The translations under genes were made by a program, and so were the position numbers. From contig DASP01000014.1 of NCBI GenBank assembly GCA_002503825.1, positions 186,001-250,000 of the forward strand: 64,000 nucleotides of DNA. The letters run 5' to 3'. Within the stretch, counting starts at the first letter, position 1, and each line of letters begins with the position of its first letter. The notes under the pieces were generated by a model. That model worked only from the letters and a program-made list of their open reading frames with translations. It did not search any database and was not told the DNA's origin. This document shows positions 63,588 to 64,000 of the stretch, piece after piece. This stretch comes from Methanoregulaceae archaeon UBA467. Its GTDB lineage: Archaea > Halobacteriota > Methanomicrobia > Methanomicrobiales > Methanospirillaceae.

Positions 63588-64000
63588 TTACAGGGGCAGA
63601 CCTGCCTCCATGTAGTCCTGGACACGCCTGAGCTCTTCCCTGGTATTGACGTTGAACGCAAGCCTCCTTGACTGGACCAGGATACGGATTTCATCCTGTT
63701 CCTCGGTGATCCTCGCCCCGTTTAAAATATTGATTCCCGCAGGGCAGGCCTCTGTCCCGTCAATGTTTTCTGAAAAATGGACCCTGCAGCCTGCTTCGCT
63801 GACCAGTGAAGCCGGCACCCATGTCGATTCCGCATCTTTGCCTGACTGAAAATACAGGTCCCTGATATGACTGATAATCGTTTCGTGCAGGCACGGAATA
63901 TCGGATACACTCGTAAAAAGCGGGCACCTTTCATCGAGCAGGTTCACGGCCTCGACAATATCATCCACGTACCCCTTGCCCGACGCGGTTATATGGTCGA
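63588..64000 (-). CDS. cobY: Adenosylcobinamide-phosphate guanylyltransferase, 5'-truncated by window edge
   Basis: The frame is open to the right edge, so the N-terminus with the GTP-binding loop is outside the window; about 136 residues are visible. The visible part has ASGKGYVDDIVEAVNLL, FTSVSDIPCLHETIIS, and FNVNTREELRRVQDYME at the end, matching archaeal CobY, a MobA-like nucleotidyltransferase of cobalamin assembly. Cobamides are needed for methyl transfer in methanogenesis. Confidence 0.85.
   Translation of the reverse strand, partial: DHITASGKGYVDDIVEAVNLLDERCPLFTSVSDIPCLHETIISHIRDLYFQSGKDAESTWVPASLVSEAGCRVHFSENIDGTEACPAGINILNGARITEEQDEIRILVQSRRLAFNVNTREELRRVQDYMEAGLPL

Noticed and set aside
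1..64000. CRISPR arrays, insertion sequences, rRNA genes
   Set aside because: No regularly spaced direct repeats, transposase motifs or rRNA-like sequence were seen on either strand.

Overview
The window comes from a methanogenic archaeon, most likely of the order Methanomicrobiales. The evidence is the gene content read from the sequence: archaeal A-type ATP synthase operons, a six-subunit Ech-type energy-converting [NiFe] hydrogenase, archaeal CoaD, a UbiA-family prenyltransferase of the ether-lipid type, an archaeosine-pathway radical SAM protein, archaeal CobY, Trm1, PyrB/PyrI, an HdrA-like flavoprotein and several REC/PAS sensory proteins. Promoters look archaeal (TATA boxes, some nearly leaderless starts). 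I cannot fix the genus.

Layout. 1-5059: the 3' part of one A-type ATP synthase operon (C-F-A-B-D) ending in a tiny membrane protein. 5054-5962: a tandem UspA protein on the other strand. 6245-14905: a second, complete ATP synthase operon (H-I-K-E-C-F-A-B-D) led by an unknown 57-residue protein. 15320-15649: an unknown helical protein. 16273-21340: echABCDEF. 21569-26011: an HD hydrolase, endonuclease V with an altered catalytic residue, and a response regulator facing a PAS histidine kinase. 26243-30442: an FHA/HTH regulator, a membrane Ser/Thr kinase and a PP2C phosphatase, apparently one operon, followed by a bidirectional terminator and a candidate small RNA. 31026-46583: REC-PAS, ADP-forming acyl-CoA synthetase, Rsm22-like methyltransferase, pyrBI, TPR protein, antiporter, CBS protein, coaD, gamma-carbonic-anhydrase-like protein, HdrA-like protein, mtnA, DUF116 protein and prenyltransferase. 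46691-49869: tRNA-Arg, trm1, a DRG-type GTPase and tRNA-Glu. 50025-54247: a very large hybrid sensor kinase overlapping a CheY-like regulator. 54427-61048: small and surface proteins, hypC, a phosphoesterase, a 45-residue lysine-rich protein, a HEAT-repeat protein, an AT-rich pair with a CAP-domain protein, tRNA-Ser and an S-layer-like surface protein. 61242-64000: archaeosine radical SAM protein, an LOR/SDH-family enzyme and the 3' part of cobY.

How it fits together. The left third is ion-gradient bioenergetics: Ech couples ferredoxin and H2 to ion movement, and two different ATP synthases can use ion gradients. The middle and right are dominated by signal transduction (two-component and eukaryotic-type phosphorylation) mixed with housekeeping genes. 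The most unusual items are the tandem, diverged ATP synthase operons, the FHA/HTH-kinase-phosphatase circuit, the endonuclease V Asp-to-Asn change, the small-RNA candidate at about 30860-30940 and the mutually exclusive hairpins at 48414-48464.
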